From Gnetum montanum (lineage: Eukaryota; Streptophyta; Gnetopsida; Gnetales; Gnetaceae), in the NCBI GenBank assembly GCA_015680685.1, contig MNCI01023425.1, forward strand, positions 97,715 to 161,714: a DNA stretch of 64,000 nt, in the 5' to 3' direction. Numbering within the stretch: the first letter of the stretch is position 1; each line of letters starts with the position of its first letter. The notes beneath the pieces were generated by a model. That model ran no database searches, was not told where the DNA came from, and saw only the letters and a list, made by a program, of their open reading frames with translations. Of this stretch, positions 21,990 through 32,316 are shown piece after piece. The translations under genes were made by a program, and so were the position numbers.

Positions 21990-22234
21990 TATGCATGCAT
22001 TATAAAAATAATAATAATAAATTATTAAATTATTTACTAAAAAAAGCATCAAAATTTTAGGGTTGGGAATCAAACTCGGAATCTCCTTTTACCCAGACTG
22101 AATTCACACCTTGTCATAAGCTAAACCACCACGTCAATAATCGAGGTAAGGTAGAATAGAATAATAATAAAAAGTAAATAAAAAAACTTAATATCATAAT
22201 TTTAAGTCTTGGGATTGAACACGTGATGTTAGGG
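21990..22234 (-). mobile_element. Two tandem tRNA-derived SINE-like copies (second cut by the gap)
   Basis: Reading minus from 22135: 'ggtttagcttatgac' (A-box-like), then about 45 bp later 'gagtttgattccc' (B-box-like), then 'aaccctaaaattttgatgc' and an AT-rich tail. A second copy starts inside the gap, shows 'gtgttcaatccc' (B-box-like) and 'aagacttaaaattatgat', and ends with the same kind of T-rich/ATT tail at 22136. Two similar units in tandem with Pol III box spacing suggest a SINE family; neither is intact. Confidence 0.45.
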
Positions 22235-23215
22235 NNNNNNNNNNNNNNNNNNNNNNNNNNNNNNNNNNNNNNNNNNNNNNNNNNNNNNNNNNNNNNNNNN
22301 NNNNNNNNNNNNNNNNNNNNNNNNNNNNNNNNNNNNNNNNNNNNNNNNNNNNNNNNNNNNNNNNNNNNNNNNNNNNNNNNNNNNNNNNNNNNNNNNNNNN
22401 NNNNNNNNNNNNNNNNNNNNNNNNNNNNNNNNNNNNNNNNNNNNNNNNNNNNNNNNNNNNNNNNNNNNNNNNNNNNNNNNNNNNNNNNNNNNNNNNNNNN
22501 NNNNNNNNNNNNNNNNNNNNNNNNNNNNNNNNNNNNNNNNNNNNNNNNNNNNNNNNNNNNNNNNNNNNNNNNNNNNNNNNNNNNNNNNNNNNNNNNNNNN
22601 NNNNNNNNNNNNNNNNNNNNNNNNNNNNNNNNNNNNNNNNNNNNNNNNNNNNNNNNNNNNNNNNNNNNNNNNNNNNNNNNNNNNNNNNNNNNNNNNNNNN
22701 NNNNNNNNNNNNNNNNNNNNNNNNNNNNNNNNNNNNNNNNNNNNNNNNNNNNNNNNNNNNNNNNNNNNNNNNNNNNNNNNNNNNNNNNNNNNNNNNNNNN
22801 NNNNNNNNNNNNNNNNNNNNNNNNNNNNNNNNNNNNNNNNNNNNNNNNNNNNNNNNNNNNNNNNNNNNNNNNNNNNNNNNNNNNNNNNNNNNNNNNNNNN
22901 NNNNNNNNNNNNNNNNNNNNNNNNNNNNNNNNNNNNNNNNNNNNNNNNNNNNNNNNNNNNNNNNNNNNNNNNNNNNNNNNNNNNNNNNNNNNNNNNNNNN
23001 NNNNNNNNNNNNNNNNNNNNNNNNNNNNNNNNNNNNNNNNNNNNNNNNNNNNNNNNNNNNNNNNNNNNNNNNNNNNNNNNNNNNNNNNNNNNNNNNNNNN
23101 NNNNNNNNNNNNNNNNNNNNNNNNNNNNNNNNNNNNNNNNNNNNNNNNNNNNNNNNNNNNNNNNNNNNNNNNNNNNNNNNNNNNNNNNNNNNNNNNNNNN
23201 NNNNNNNNNNNNNNN
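22235..23215. other. Assembly gap (981 N)
   Basis: A run of N. It hides the 5' part of the second SINE-like copy and whatever joins it to the GC-richer sequence on the right. Confidence 0.99.
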
Positions 23216-25631
23216 CCTGCGATCACCTTATACATGCTGCTACACCATCAGAAGCACAACCTACAAACATGTTCCACCTGTTCCCGCCACTGGTCTAATC
23301 CTCGTCTGCATGGACAACGGTAGCGTCCACCATCCATGCACTGCAAAGAAACACGCAGCTGCAAAATGGCAGCTATGGTGTCAACATGGCAATGGGGAAG
23401 GGGGAAAGAATACACCCAATGGGAACAACGCTAAACAGGGCCTGGCAGGCGACCGCTGCGATGTGATCCTGCAACCACCCCTGACGCGCAGACGGTGGGA
23501 GCAACCAAAAAATGCATCGTCAACACTTGAAGATCACTATTAGACCATGTGTAGCTACAGAAACCTGCAGTTGCAAAAACTGTAGCTACAGAAATGGCAG
23601 GGAACCACACCCAGCTGCTGCTTGATGGGTGGTTGCATAAACATGCACCAAGCGAAACGTGCTGCTACAAAAATACGCAGCAGTGGGAGAGAACTCTACC
23701 GGAGGCATGCATGGATCAACACATAGGGGGAACAATATGTTTCAAAGCATAGTTTGATGGCAATTTTGTTGGGCACCGAATGGAGGCAACGAGATCTTGG
23801 AGGTGAAAACCAGGCTTTCATAAACATGATGTTTTCTTCCTTTTCTGTAGTAGCAGCTGCTGCTGCAGCATCATGATACAAACTTGAGGGGTAAACATGG
23901 GCTATCCAGTGATGAGCTCCGTTGGTGGGTATCATGGTGATGACCAACTTGAATGGATTTACAAATAATTTTTGGAGAAAAAAGGAAGGAACCAATGGAT
24001 GCGATTTGCCTCGCTACTACAACACTCATAATGATGTCTTTGCCATGGTGGAGAGTATGTTTCATATGATGTATGTCTATGCGTCGGAGATTCATGATTC
24101 CCAAGAAAATCTCACGAACCGTTCGCGGTGGATTCGGGCACGCGTATAGAAGCGTGTAAAATCCGCATTGGGTACGTAAATTATAATTTTTCGTTCGATT
24201 TTTCAACTCTCAAGAGAACATTAATTGTCGATTAAAATCTTACCGATTTTTACTGCAAATCGTGTCAAATGCAAATTGCATCCGCGTCCAATACCTTTTA
24301 TTTACAGACGCTCCTCCTATTCTGCCATTGATAGGGATTTGGATGCTTCCGCACTCTCCAAAAGCTTTGTTTCTCTTTCAGCTTTAAAATTTTTTGCTTC
24401 ATTTTCAGTGTTTCATTTGCTGGCAATGACGAAGAAGACGATGAACATTTTTTTTGATGTAGGGGTCTCGTCTGCCCAGTTTGATTTGGGTGATTGGGTA
24501 GAAGACTTGCGTTATCGGATTTATCTGTTGATGCTTAGAAAATGAGTTGTTACCTTTATAGAATGCGCTGCACATCTATCATTCTATACTTATTATTCTA
24601 TATTTTTCAGTTTCTATATTTTTTATCATTCTATATTTTTCAGAAAATCCATGGTTTCCTTCTAACGCAATCTGGACGGGCTTGCCAAGCCTGCGTAAGC
24701 ACGCATTGCTAGTTTTTGTTCTTAAAAGATTTGGATGATGTTTCTTCCGTTTTTTAAATGCTAGCGTTACATGCTTTACCTTTGTAATCTTAGTGCACAA
24801 TTTTTCCGTGGAACATTCGCTCTTGGTTCTCACTTGTTATTTTCCGCTTCTTTCCCTGTTGCTGTTGCTGTAAAGATTTCTCTCCATCTCTATCCTGATT
24901 CGTGAGCACGAAATCCACTTTTCTTCCCTTTCCGTCTTGTTCTTGCAGTTTGCGTGAGAACACGTTCCTGTGTGATCTTTAGTAGTGGATTTTCGTATCA
25001 ATTGAGTTGCCTATTTTGCTTAGATTTACCTGATTTTTAATTTTTATTTAGTGGATTGGCTTCGTATTTTTATTCATGGGCCATGGCCATCTCATGTTGT
25101 GTCTCTGGTTTCAGGTAAGGGCCGTGATTTCAGCCAATCATAAATGCACAACCTGTGGCCGTCATTCCAGCCAGTCATTAATGCACAACCTGTGAGGGAA
25201 GGGAATCAGTTGGTTACAAAACTGATTTCAGGCCTCTCTCCCTCTCCCTCTGCAAACAAAATCAGTTTGAAGCATACATTTGTTCGAAGTTCAAACAAAA
25301 TTTCAGCACTATATCCTTCCCAAATCTTTATAGGAAGCCCTAGTCAACATCTGCAGTCCAACATGCAAGAGGTATGAACTCAACCCACAACAACAAATTC
25401 CAAAACTCCAAAGACCCGCCTTTGAATCTGCTGCTATCCCAACTTTATAAAGCAAGCCCATAAGTCCAAAACATGTGAACTTGTGGAGAGCATTATTAGC
25501 AGCGAAGAAGTAGATAGAGCTCTGTGAAAATGGTGGTGGGGAAGCGATTCCTAGTGTAAAAATCTGATAAACTTTATTGGCTTATATGCTTGGTATTAGT
25601 TTTTTATGAAAATGTAGTAATATTTTTTCTA
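23216..25631. other. Unassigned, relatively GC-rich sequence left of the hAT remnant
   Basis: No protein could be recognised. 23340-23690 has many copies of 'gcagctgcaaaa' and 'tgtagctacagaaa'-like words, suggesting decayed short repeats. 25105-25200 holds a near-duplicate pair ('cagccaatcataaatgcacaacctgtg' type). The sequence next to 25632 could be the 5' part of the hAT element or an unrelated insertion; the terminal inverted repeat was not found. Confidence 0.3.
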
Positions 25632-26657
25632 ATGGCACAACCTATTGTTGATTTCATCTTTTATGTTGATAAAGATAAGAAATTTATGAAAATATGGTAT
25701 AGAAATTGATAGCTCTCTTGATTTTTATAATGCTCAGTTACTTCCATTGATTTTAAAAAGATGAATGCTATAAATACCCCATTGGATATGGCTGCATATG
25801 CATTAAATATTAAGAATATGGTTGAATATGCATTAAATCCAACAAAACCTTGTGACGATTTTGATTTTGATGTAAGAATAGGTTTGACGATTTTGATTTT
25901 GATGTAAGAATAGGCTTCAATTTACTAAAGGACATATAAAAGCATTTAAATGTGAAGATGCTATACTTGATATGGATAGAATAGCTCAAGAACATCTAGT
26001 TGGATGGTGGAGTTTGCATAGTGGAGATAGTAGCAGATACTCTTAGATTTCAAACTTTAGCAGTGAAGTTTCTTTATAACAAATATTAAACATATAACAA
26101 ATATTAATACGTATTAATTTTCTTAATTAATTTATGAAATGTGATGTTTGAAAACTTAAAATAGTGATGTTTTATATATCATGCATTTTTAAAACACCAT
26201 AATTAATAGGCTATTAGGTCTTAAGTTTCAAATGAGTTTGTTTATTGATAAGTTTTGAATAATTTATAAAATGAATTTTTTAACAATGCAAAAATTTATT
26301 CTTATTTTTATCATTTATTTAGGTTGCATCTCTTTCTGAAAGAAATTGGTCAACATATTTTTTCATTTATCGGATAAAAAGAAATAGTCTAACTCCAAAA
26401 AGAGTTGAAAAATTAGTATCTCTTCATAGCATGATTAGATTGGAAGAAAGAAAGGAAATAAAATAAAATATAGGCAATCACCTATTCTTTGTTGGGATGT
26501 TAATTTAGAAGATGATGATGTTCCAATAGTTGATGATAGAGAAAGTTATTCTACTGACTTAGTTAATGTTCCTCGAGCAATGAATCTTAATATTGATGAT
26601 TCAATCCTTGATGAAGATGATTGCCATGCAAATGATATTAATGACAGAACAAAATGA
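25632..26657 (+). pseudogene. Decayed hAT-family transposase, C-terminal half
   Basis: Starts near 'MAQPIVDFIFYVDKDKKFM'. Recognisable pieces are 'NTPLDMAAYALN' (usual ..PLHAAAYYLNP), 'EHLVGWWSLHSGD' (usual P..WW..YG), 'LRFQTLAVKFL' (frame-shifted) and the dimerisation domain 'VASLSERNWSTYFFIYRIK', with 'RNSLTPKRVEKLVSLHSMIR' after it (usual SS..CERNWS.....H..KRNRL...R...LV..H.NLRL). A tail with 'CWDVN' and acidic residues follows. About 26050-26330 looks like an intron or insertion, ending in a T-rich tract plus AG before VASLSERNW. A 31-bp tandem duplication lies at about 25851-25912. No N-terminal BED finger or terminal repeats were found. Confidence 0.75.
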
Positions 26658-27223
26658 AGCAGGTTTTACAAATTTACTCTTTAGAGTAGAGTTACAAATT
26701 TACATTTTAGAGTAGAGCAAGGAGAAAATATAGGTTAAAATTAGAATTTGAACAATGTGACAATTTCTAAGCTTTGGCAAGAAACTCTTTATCATATATA
26801 TATATATATATGATAATGTTAAAATATTTTATAATACACATGAGACTCAATACTTAATGTTTCATTGCAATCTTTTATGCAATTTTTAAGCATTAACAAT
26901 ATTTTGAATTTACATTGTATTTGTTATATATTCTACAACGTTTTTTATATGATATATGAGATTTAATTTTTTAAAAAAATTAATATATTTTAATTTTCTC
27001 TATCACGTCCCCGGCTACGAACCCGTCCCCACTTTTTTTTGAGGCACACGTACTCAACACGTTCAGAATCACGAATCCTCGATTCCTCGTTTCCATGAAT
27101 CGGATTCTTTTGATGCATAGGATTTCAACCTTTCAATGGTAAAGTCAGATATGACCATGAAGCTCCAAAAATTAGTTTTCGCTCCTTGCCCAATATGGTA
27201 CCTCAAGACCTTCAAAATTTCTA
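26658..27223. other. Unassigned sequence with (TA)n; possible hAT end near 27006
   Basis: 26795-26812 is a (TA)n tract. 27006-27120 is locally GC- and CpG-rich ('cgtccccggctacgaacccgtcccc') and may be the 3' end of the hAT element, but no inverted partner was found upstream. Confidence 0.3.
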
Positions 27224-27241
27224 GTGTAACTTGGACATATG
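27224..27241. repeat. LINE target-site duplication, left copy (18 bp)
   Basis: GTGTAACTTGGACATATG occurs here and, identical, at 28000-28017. Confidence 0.85.
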
Positions 27242-27999
27242 GGGGGCTGTCGACAGGGTTAAGGGGAAGGGAAAACTGAGAGCGTTGTGAATAAAACCCA
27301 GAAAATGCCTTATAAATAAACGAGTATTAAGGGAGGAACCCTAAGTTGGGGCACAACCAAATGTCCACACATAATGGCTTGTTACAAAATAGAATGACAT
27401 AGAATTAGATGAGGCAAAGAGCTCTCAATTAAGGATAGAGAAATCCAATGGTGACTCCACATAATGAAAAGGGAAAGCTTCATTGCAGAGATTACTGATG
27501 CTAAGTGTAACTGGAAGACACAGGTCTTTCCCACAGCTGCAAGAGATGAACCAATTGATAACTGTCTACATGGAACTTGGATGCTTGAGATGTGAGTTGA
27601 AAATGGGTGAGGCGAAAGATCTGCAACTTCTTCAACCTGGTGAGCAAACAATTATTAGAATAATCTGTTTTTTGAAAAAGAACATTGCATCTTCGCTTCC
27701 AAATATAATATAAAATAGTAGGCTTGATAACTTTCCACAAAAAATTAAGATTAGCAGAAGTAATGTTCAAGAATCCAAATATGTCATCCTCTTGAGATAA
27801 CTTGTATGATGTAAAAGCTTTGAAAGCCCACTGCCACACATGTTGAGCAAAGGGACAATGCCAAAATACATGGACAAAGTCATCTTGTCCACCACAAAGA
27901 GGGCAATTGGGATTGGGAATCCCCATATATTCTAACCATTTTCCAATAGGGAGACCATGGTGGAGGAGACACTAGAGGAACTGCTTAATTTTGGAGAGG
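27242..27999 (-). mobile_element. 5'-truncated LINE (758 bp) with zf-RVT end domain
   Basis: Minus translation from about 27992 gives the reverse-transcriptase zinc-binding domain (zf-RVT, PF13966-like): 'SKIKQFL.CLLHHGLPIG', 'GIPNPNCPLCGGQDDFVHV' and 'FWHCPFAQHVWQWAF', with the CPLCG...H.F..C.FA...W pattern. It then continues to a stop at 27501. The element is bounded by perfect 18-bp direct repeats, the signature of target-primed reverse transcription, and is truncated in front of zf-RVT so the polymerase is absent. No poly-A (plus-strand poly-T) stands at the 3' end beside 27241, which is unusual for a plant L1. Confidence 0.85.
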
Positions 28000-28017
28000 G
28001 TGTAACTTGGACATATG
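28000..28017. repeat. LINE target-site duplication, right copy
   Basis: Identical to 27224-27241. Confidence 0.85.
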
Positions 28018-28494
28018 ATCATTTCTAACATATGAATAGTCATTTCCAACATTTTTTATCTTTGAGAATTTAATGGTAAGGTTAGATTTATCATCCAAGT
28101 ACTCAATAATTCGATGATAAAAACCATAACATAGACTAGTTAATCATGCCTAACCATTTTAATCATTGGAAGCAGCAAATTTAACCTTTTGGGCCTTAAG
28201 ATCAAGTTCTTAACCTCTACATATAGTCTTAGATCACTAACCCCTAGTGCATTATTAGTTACACTATAAGAGTCAGTGTCTTAAGAGGGGTAGATAGGTT
28301 GGTAAATAGTGTAAGTAATGTAGTTAGTTATTACCAACAAGATTAGTTGGAGAATCAGTTGATGAATCAGTTGGTGAATGGTTAAGAAGATGTATATCAA
28401 TTCAACCTACAATCACATCATACATCAAAACAACATAGAGAGTCATAATCTCATTCCAACAAGGTGTATGATACCCATAAAGAATAATGACCCA
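28018..28494. other. No recognisable feature
   Basis: AT-rich sequence between the LINE and the nuclease pseudogene. It may include untranslated or decayed 5' sequence of that gene copy. Confidence 0.3.
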
Positions 28495-29566
28495 TAAGAG
28501 AATCCAAGAATAAGAATGAAAGTTGCAACATACAACATGCTTATAAGATTCTTAGCAAGTGAGAGATAACATCTACTATGTCTACCATGGGCCTTAGATT
28601 GGCATGAGTATTGATATCCACATATCTTAGCAAACTTACAAGATTTGGATGCTGATGTGTTGTGCCTACAAGAAGTCTTTCCATGAAAATTTCTATACCA
28701 ATTCCAACTCTACTTGGAAAAGATGGGATACAAAGGAATCTATAAGAAAAAGGATTCTTGTGGAAGTTCTTCTTTCAAGCTGTATAGATTAGCCTAATGC
28801 AGAAATCAGAACATAAATGGTTGCATGATATTTTATAAAGAAGCCAAGTTTTAATTGGTATGAACATTTGAATGGAGATTAGAAAATATGACTTTTGAAA
28901 TTCCAGAACTTCCAATGATGGGAAAGAAAGAACGATTAAGATTTTAAAAACGTCATATAGCCTTGACATTGATACTAAAGATTGAGTTATTAGGAAGATG
29001 TGTATGCATGGTTAACACATATTTAATTGCCAAATTAATAAGTTCAGATATTATATTGTGTCAAGGAGCATACTTGATTAAGAAAATAGAGGAAAGTTTG
29101 AAGAATAAGTTATTCCTAAGCTCTACCAATCTAGTGCCAATTGTCCTTTGTGGAGACTTCAATGTGAAAGTTGGAAGCAGTGTTTATCAATTCATAAAAT
29201 ATGGATGTGTAAAGAAATCCTTGGAAAATGAACCTAATTTGAAGAAGATGTTCCCATCAATTTAACATACAATTCCATTAGCCAGTGCATATTTTGCTTA
29301 CTTCGTATATTTAATAGATAAATCAGATCCTAGAATTCAAGAACAGATGATGTTGATGGATCGTACCCATCAAAAACCATAGTTTAGAAATTATTCTACT
29401 ATGATTAATGAGGATGGAGAAACAACATTCTTCATTGAGATCCTAGATTATATTTGATACAATGCTTGATTCTTCCAAGTTACCAAGTTAGTAGAGTTAA
29501 TTTCTAAAGAAGTAGTTGAGAAGAAATAAGATCAAGTCTTGCCATCCCAAACAAGATCATCCAATT
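28495..29566 (+). pseudogene. Intronless decayed copy of a CCR4/EEP-type nuclease gene, main part
   Basis: The translation, with stops and shifts, follows the endonuclease/exonuclease/phosphatase fold of CCR4-NOT deadenylases: 'KVATYNMLIRFLASE' (usual SYN.LA....), 'LPWALDW', 'DLDADVLCLQEV' (catalytic Glu), 'MGYKGIYKKKDSCG', 'MVNTYL' (usual NTHL), 'SDIILCQ', 'IVLCGDFNVKVGSSVYQF' (catalytic D and N kept), 'PLASAY', 'FIEILDYI.Y' (usual GTLDYI.Y) and 'LPSQTRSSN' (usual LPS..WSSDH). About 1.06 kb covers the whole domain without introns, so it is probably a retrocopy; plant CCR4-type genes normally contain introns. The last codon AAT is cut by TAT-B. Confidence 0.75.
29562..29566. repeat. Target-site duplication of TAT-B, left copy (CCAAT)
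   Basis: CCAAT here and TCAAT at 49853-49857, one C/T difference. The reading frame of the interrupted gene resumes directly after the right copy, which confirms the pairing. Confidence 0.8.
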
Positions 29567-30111
29567 GAAACGCCACCTAGAAAATACATGCTGCAAGTTG
29601 TAATCTTCACCATTTAACTTGAGGTAAGATTTTATTGTAGATGTAAGGTTTCTAGCCCTTGAGAGCTATAGTCTTGCATACTTTAACTTTTTAAGGCTAA
29701 AAAATGCTTCATAATTTGCTATTGCCTTACTTCCCAACTGGAAAAAGTGGTACTATGTCTATATATGATCTTGAAAAGGCAAAAAATACCTTGGGAGCTA
29801 CCAAATTTGGCATTTTCATGGGTTTTTGTAAGGGTATAACCTCAACTACATTGGAACCATCTACCCCCAGCATAGATGGTGTTGGATTTACCATTTCCCA
29901 ATAAAACCTAGTGTAGCTACTGAAACACCACAAAATTCTGAGCTTAGTACGTTTCCAACAAGAATCGAGCTTAAGGGCCCACCGACAGCTTCAAGCAGAG
30001 TCGAACTCGATGAGGAGTAGTTCCTTGGGACCCACCGATGACCACGACAATATTTGCTATCAGAAATGGTGACTTCAGAGTGCAACATACTTAGTTTTCA
30101 CTAAGTATGCG

Positions 30112-30560
30112 TTTCCAACGTATATGCCCAAGTACACATTCTCAGTGTATACACCTAGTGTATACGCTTAAGTCTAGCATGCACAGCATATACGCCCAAC
30201 ATTCACAACTTATATGCCCAGCATATGCACCTAGCGTTCACAGCGTATACGCCCAGCGTATACGCTCGGCATGCAACCCCCGAAGACGGTAAAGAAATAG
30301 CATTTTTAGAGCAAGATTTGGTACAAGGCATCAACTCACGTGAACGGAGCAATCATCAGATGTTGACATCAGGCATCCTAGAGTCTATACGCCCAGCGTA
30401 TACGCCCAAGTTCACATTCTCAATGTATACGCTCAAGCCCAACATCCACAGCGTATACGTCCAGCGTATATGCCCAGCAGTCATAGCGTATACACCTAGC
30501 GTATACGCTCAAGATGGAAGATACAATGTATACACCCAACGTATACGCCCATTGTATGCA
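30112..30560. repeat. Array of GCGTATACGC-type palindromes in the solo LTR U3
   Basis: About fifteen copies or variants of 'agcgtatacgccca' occur, spaced roughly 15-40 bp. The core is a 10-bp palindrome GCGTATACGC (for example near 30240-30262, 30384-30404 and 30450-30465). The array ends less than 100 bp before the TATA box at 30647. Confidence 0.75.
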
Positions 30561-30646
30561 GCACATTGTACACTTGTAACATTTCATTCTTTTGCACTCG
30601 GTCAACATGCAACGTGTCACCCAACCCGAGTCTAACATCTAAACCT

Positions 30647-30657
30647 GTATAAAAATC
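30647..30657 (+). promoter_or_regulatory. TATA box of the nested solo LTR
   Basis: GTATAAAAATC, 3' of the palindrome array, dividing a U3 of about 750 bp from R-U5. Confidence 0.55.
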
Positions 30658-32297
30658 ACAATTTTTCATTAGAACGGGGTTGGCAATTTGGAGCAAACCA
30701 GAGAAAAAAACAAAGACGCTAAGAACCAGAGTAGAGAACCTTGTATGCTGGACCTCAACTCTGTACGTTGAGGATACAACCTCTATGTTGTGCCTGCAGT
30801 TTGAACCAGCACACAGTCATCCCTGCATCCATTGGGGCTATTCATCCGCCCTGTGTGAAAGCCACAACTGCATTAGACTGGTGCATTGTAACTCCCACTT
30901 TGCAATAATATTGCTGAATTTTCTTCCTAGAATCTGTTACAGTTTTTCCATTAATTGTTGTGTGTTTATTGTTTACGCCCTCGTACGTTTACACTCTATC
31001 TACACTAGTTACATTGTTTACGCTTTGTTTTACGTTTGTTACGTCGTTCACATATAACCCAGCGTATAACACCTCGGTGTACGTTTGGGGAAATCCTTGC
31101 CTGATCCACGTGCAGACCACTCAAGGTACTTTGCCTTCATTAATTCCAGCTTGCCCTCAAGCAAAGGTAGGGTCTTCTGTGCATGTTCAGTGATCCCCGG
31201 GTTTCTGTTTCCTTCCAGCCAGAGATCGATGATTTCAGATGGTACAGCTGCACACATCTAGCATTGGAGTTGGGTTTTTCATTTTCCTAGCAATGACTAG
31301 TGTAGGCATGACAATTTCTAGTGGTGGTAGCATGGCTAGCATAGTCATCATGGATTTTTAGTAGTTGTAGTATGGCTAGGTAGTCACCACTTTTCTAGCA
31401 TATTACAACAATGCCAGCATACTCATCAAGGACTAGCATATTTGAGGTGAAGGCCAACATAGCCACGAAAGTCCATTTACTATTTTAAGTATGCAGATGG
31501 GTTTTGATGGCTTTGGTGCATGAAAACTTCCCATAAATGATCAACTACGCTCAAAATCATAGCTATTACACCTACAAATAGACACCAATCTATTAATAAT
31601 CATGGTAGAAATATGTAGCATAAAATCAACAATCTAAAACCTATAAAAACCAAGCTTAAACACCATATCTAGGTTTTGAACATTTTCTTGGTAGTTTCAA
31701 AACATTTCTTTGGCATTTAGAACCTTTGCAATCAATAGTCTTTTACAACCTTAAGAGCTTGTATTCCATTTGGCATCTACAATGAGCACTAGAGATTCTT
31801 AGTGTAGTACCATTAGAAAAAGAGCTTATACCAATATTTACGCAACTAGTAGCCAAAGTTGTAGACTTGAACAAAAACCATCAAGGAGTTGTAAGAGATT
31901 GTAGTTGGGAACCTAGATCATAGAGTTCTACTGTAGAATACAATTTGTTGGCTCCAACAAGCTTCAAGCTTCATTTGAATGGTCTTCTTGTGCATTTCAA
32001 CACACACTTTGTACACAAAAAAACTCTAAACTTTGAACATTTTTGCTATTTTAATAATGTTTTCTAGTTTATTTGTAGCATAGATTTTATCCCAAGTTTA
32101 ATTTCTATGTTTATTTTTTATTGAATCTACAATTCTATTTTTTCCTATTTATATTCTGTAAGTTCTTAGGTGATCAACCAAATCATCTAGGGCACCTTGG
32201 ATCTTGTTTCTTTGAGGCCCTTGAAAATCAAGATTAGGCTATTACACTTGGTGTATTTTGTTATCCAACAACTAAATTTTCCAAGTGCTATAGTTTC

Positions 32298-32316
32298 TAG
32301 TTCTAGAAGGAGGGCC
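32298..32316 (+). other. Candidate primer-binding site of TAT-B
   Basis: TAGTTCTAGAAGGAGGGCC lies 5 bp after the LTR end. The same element follows the LTR ends of TAT-C (60802-60820) and TAT-D (59538-59556, minus) as TAGTGCTAGAAGAAGGGCC. If the ancestral first triplet was TGG, decay to TAG would fit C-to-T change on the other strand. The matching tRNA was not identified. Confidence 0.5.

Larger units (their letters stand above)
29921..31246 (+). repeat. Solo LTR (1326 bp) nested in the 5' LTR of TAT-B
   Basis: The 3' LTR of TAT-B supplies the empty site: it reads 'gtgtagttac-acatatctag' where this copy has 'gtgtagctac [insert] gctgc acacatctag'. The insert begins TGAAACACC and ends GGTACA, with TSD GCTAC (29916-29920) and GCTGC (31247-31251). 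A TATA box GTATAAAAATC is at 30647-30657, and upstream of it is the GTATAC array. No internal coding region exists, so this is a solo LTR from recombination. Its GC content is higher than its surroundings, suggesting it is younger. Confidence 0.8.
29567..32292 (+). repeat. 5' LTR of TAT-B (about 1.4 kb plus 1.33-kb insertion)
   Basis: Starts TGAAACGCCACC and ends ...AAGTGCTATA. It aligns with 48444-49852 on both sides of the insertion 29921-31246: for example 'gtaatcttcacca.ctaacttgaggtaa', 'ggaaaaagtggta.tatgtctatatatg' and 'ttctagtggtggtagcatggctagc'. The final CA is decayed to TA. Confidence 0.85.

Noticed and set aside
22114-23323. Two long open frames spanning 22114-23235 (minus) and 22223-23323 (plus)
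   Set aside because: They are open only because the assembly gap translates as unknown residues; real sequence at the ends shows no coding signal.
28963-29265. Reading the 'GDFN' ORF as a LINE endonuclease
   Set aside because: The order CLQEV, NTYL, GDFN, LDYI.Y, SSNH and the WAL.W motif follow CCR4/EEP deadenylase-type proteins, and no reverse transcriptase follows it.
30112-30560. CRISPR-like regularly spaced repeats
   Set aside because: Repeats are short, palindromic and irregularly spaced, lie in a plant LTR promoter, and have no associated genes.
30107-30638. ORFs on both strands with 'YTPSVYA'-like peptide repeats
   Set aside because: They are translations of the GTATACGCCC DNA repeat in the solo LTR U3; the periodic peptide is a by-product.
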